Shown here: one piece after another, positions 62,501-64,000 of the stretch
Layout of the letters: each line of letters starts with the position of its first letter
How positions within the stretch are numbered: position 1 is the first letter of the stretch
NCBI GenBank assembly: GCA_013396635.1
Contig: WBMW01005646.1
Span: 624,523-688,522 of the forward strand
Direction: 5' to 3'
Length of the DNA: 64,000 nt
Origin: Penelope pileata
Lineage: Eukaryota; Chordata; Aves; Galliformes; Cracidae
The notes under the pieces: generated by a model
Told to the model about the DNA's origin: nothing
The model's database searches: none
Seen by the model: the letters and a program-made list of their open reading frames with translations, nothing else
Made by a program: the position numbers and the translations under genes

Positions 62501-64000
62501 GTTGCCTGGACTCAAACTGGTAGTTCATAGGTGTCTAAATACTTCAAAAACATTGTGCTGAGACTACTGACACTTGTCTTCTGAAATCCATAATCTGCTG
62601 TGGTGTAATGGTTAAAGGTGGTAAACTTATTTAACGAATTCTAGTCAGTTCTCTTTATGACTAATCTGTCAACAGGCCCTATTTTCTCTATGCATCTGCA
62701 CATTGATCTGTTTACGTGAACAGCTATCGCTCTGTTATTTACAAATTATTTTCTGCCTGCTGTTCTCCTTCTGGAATGTATTGACAGCTGAGTGGACAAG
62801 ATGTTATTCTTGATGAGATAATCAATGACCAAATAATTTATACCTAACAAGAAGTGAATCAGAGGCCTTTCAAAATGGTCGCATGGATGTTACTGGGCAT
62901 TGGCATTTGTGGTGGCATGTTCATTTTTCATAATCACTTGAGTGCTCAACTACATCACTCATGGCTACATGTTAAATTAATAGGAAAAACTGGCATCATA
63001 GTAGTAGTGAACAAATATCCACTAGTGATTTATTGTTGTTTTGTATTACTTTTAAGGCTTTGCAAGTTGCTTTGTTGGATGCTTTGCAGGCCAGATAGGG
63101 ACAGAAGAGCAGATTGCCCAGATGATTTTGTAATAAGACATAGCATCATAAGGAACATCTGAGGTGGCGAGGAAGGGAATAAAAAAGGGGAATAGAGGTT
63201 ACCTCTAAGATGTTTGATTTAAGTAGGTGACTTGCTGGCCTAGATGCAAACACATTCACTTGAGCATACATAAAGTCCTATTACTCTTCTAATGCATCCA
63301 ATTAGCACTAAGCACAAAAACTCTTAGGTCAAGTATTTGTATTTTTCATTACGGTAGATAATAAAAAGGCTGACAATGTCGTTGGGGTACCGTTTTACTG
63401 AGTGTGAAGGTGCGATGCTACAGAATGTGCAAGAGGGAGATGATAGTTTTTGGCAACACAGGTCTGCAGCCAACTGGGAAAGGAGTTTATTACTGACAAT
63501 TTTTATTATGCTGGCTGTAAGTTTATTAAGCACTATACTGCATAATTTCTGTCAGCATATTGTATCATTTTCTGAGCCATATAATAATATTGCTTTGAAC
63601 TTCTACAGTGCCTTCCATTTCTGTATCTTCCTAAAAAGTTATACCCATGTTAATTGTCACTGTGCCTCAGAGAAGCAAAGGAATATTCTTATCCTCTTGG
63701 GATAATCAGTATTACTTTTAGCAGTCAAAGTAAAGTGAAATGGAAGGCTCAAAATCAAGCTGAGAGTTCATGTCAGCTGCTGGGCTTGGAAAGAAAGGAA
63801 CATCTTTGATCTTGTCTTTTAGTTCTTACAGTGACAAGTCTCAAAGCAGCTGGTCTTGGTCACAAACTTCCTACATGACAATGGTCAGTTTGTAAATCCC
63901 TTTTGGCTCAGTTCTCCAGATGAGACTATTTCTTGTTTCTAGTCTTTGTCTTGTCCTCTCTAGCAATAAGATCTTTGAGTCAGTATGCTTTTTGGCATGT
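50581..64000. other. Downstream intergenic region, no recognised gene
   Basis: AT-rich with scattered short open frames (for example near 52396-52635, 54568-55016, 55593-55840, 62854-63162 and 63376-63705). None belongs to a family I recognise or shows good splice sites. A G-rich tract sits at 56776-56810 and a T-run near 55083-55097. This fits the gene-poor flank of GALC known from mammals. Confidence 0.5.
56776..56810 (+). repeat. C8G7AG12 low-complexity tract, quadruplex candidate
   Basis: A run of 8 C is followed directly by 7 G, an A, 12 G and then CGGGCGC. The C8/G7 junction is a self-complementary hairpin, and the G-runs can form a quadruplex. It is an isolated GC-rich island in AT-rich DNA. 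Confidence 0.85.

Noticed and set aside
62598..62660. tRNA-like A box (TGGTGTAATGGTTA)
   Set aside because: It matches the D-arm of a Gln/Glu-type tRNA, but no B box GGTTCRANNCC or cloverleaf stems follow at the right distance.
62854..63705. Two hydrophobic plus-strand frames near the right end
   Set aside because: Random hydrophobic translations of T-rich DNA; no membrane-protein family or gene context recognised.

Overview
The window is vertebrate nuclear DNA, almost certainly avian. It carries several CR1 retrotransposon copies (one ending in the ATTCTATG-type octamer repeats typical of bird CR1), two genes with bird/mammal-like proteins, long AT-rich introns and a single CpG island. I cannot fix the species from sequence alone; a draft-assembly gap of 412 N lies at 16695-17106.

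Layout. (1) 1-2100: the coding exon of GPR65 (TDAG8), a proton-sensing class A GPCR, on the minus strand. (2) 2410-3360: a 5'-truncated CR1 on the plus strand. (3) 3361-10600: intergenic DNA with no recognised gene and one likely relic of a MIR-type SINE (about 9500-9722). (4) 10600-11350: a CpG-island promoter with an E-box of the lysosomal CLEAR type, YY1-like and ETS-like motifs and GC boxes. (5) 11008-48109: the complete plus-strand gene GALC (galactosylceramidase, GH59, lysosomal). Every exon was placed by frame, phase and splice sites, giving a 680/681-residue protein. (6) 48110-about 50600: GALC 3' UTR with several candidate poly(A) signals. (7) about 50600-64000: gene-poor DNA in which I recognise no gene.

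The most interesting observation is in GALC. There are two separate, fully formed versions of coding exon 7, 5 kb apart: 7a (26377-26504, 128 nt) and 7b (31568-31698, 131 nt). Both begin in phase 0, end with two bases of a Gly codon, are flanked by AG/GT sites, and encode the same fold segment with only about 17 of 43 residues identical. Including both makes a stop at the 7a/7b junction (GGC TGT TGA). Skipping both shifts exon 8 into an early stop. The sequence therefore predicts strict mutually exclusive splicing, giving two GALC enzymes that differ between the catalytic acid/base Glu (exon 6) and the nucleophile Glu (exon 8). Exon 7b resembles mammalian GALC as I recall it; exon 7a looks closer to the general GH59 pattern and adds an N-glycosylation sequon.

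GPR65 and GALC are arranged head to head, as in mammals. GALC degrades galactosylceramide and psychosine in the lysosome; GPR65 senses extracellular protons and has been reported, with dispute, to respond to psychosine.
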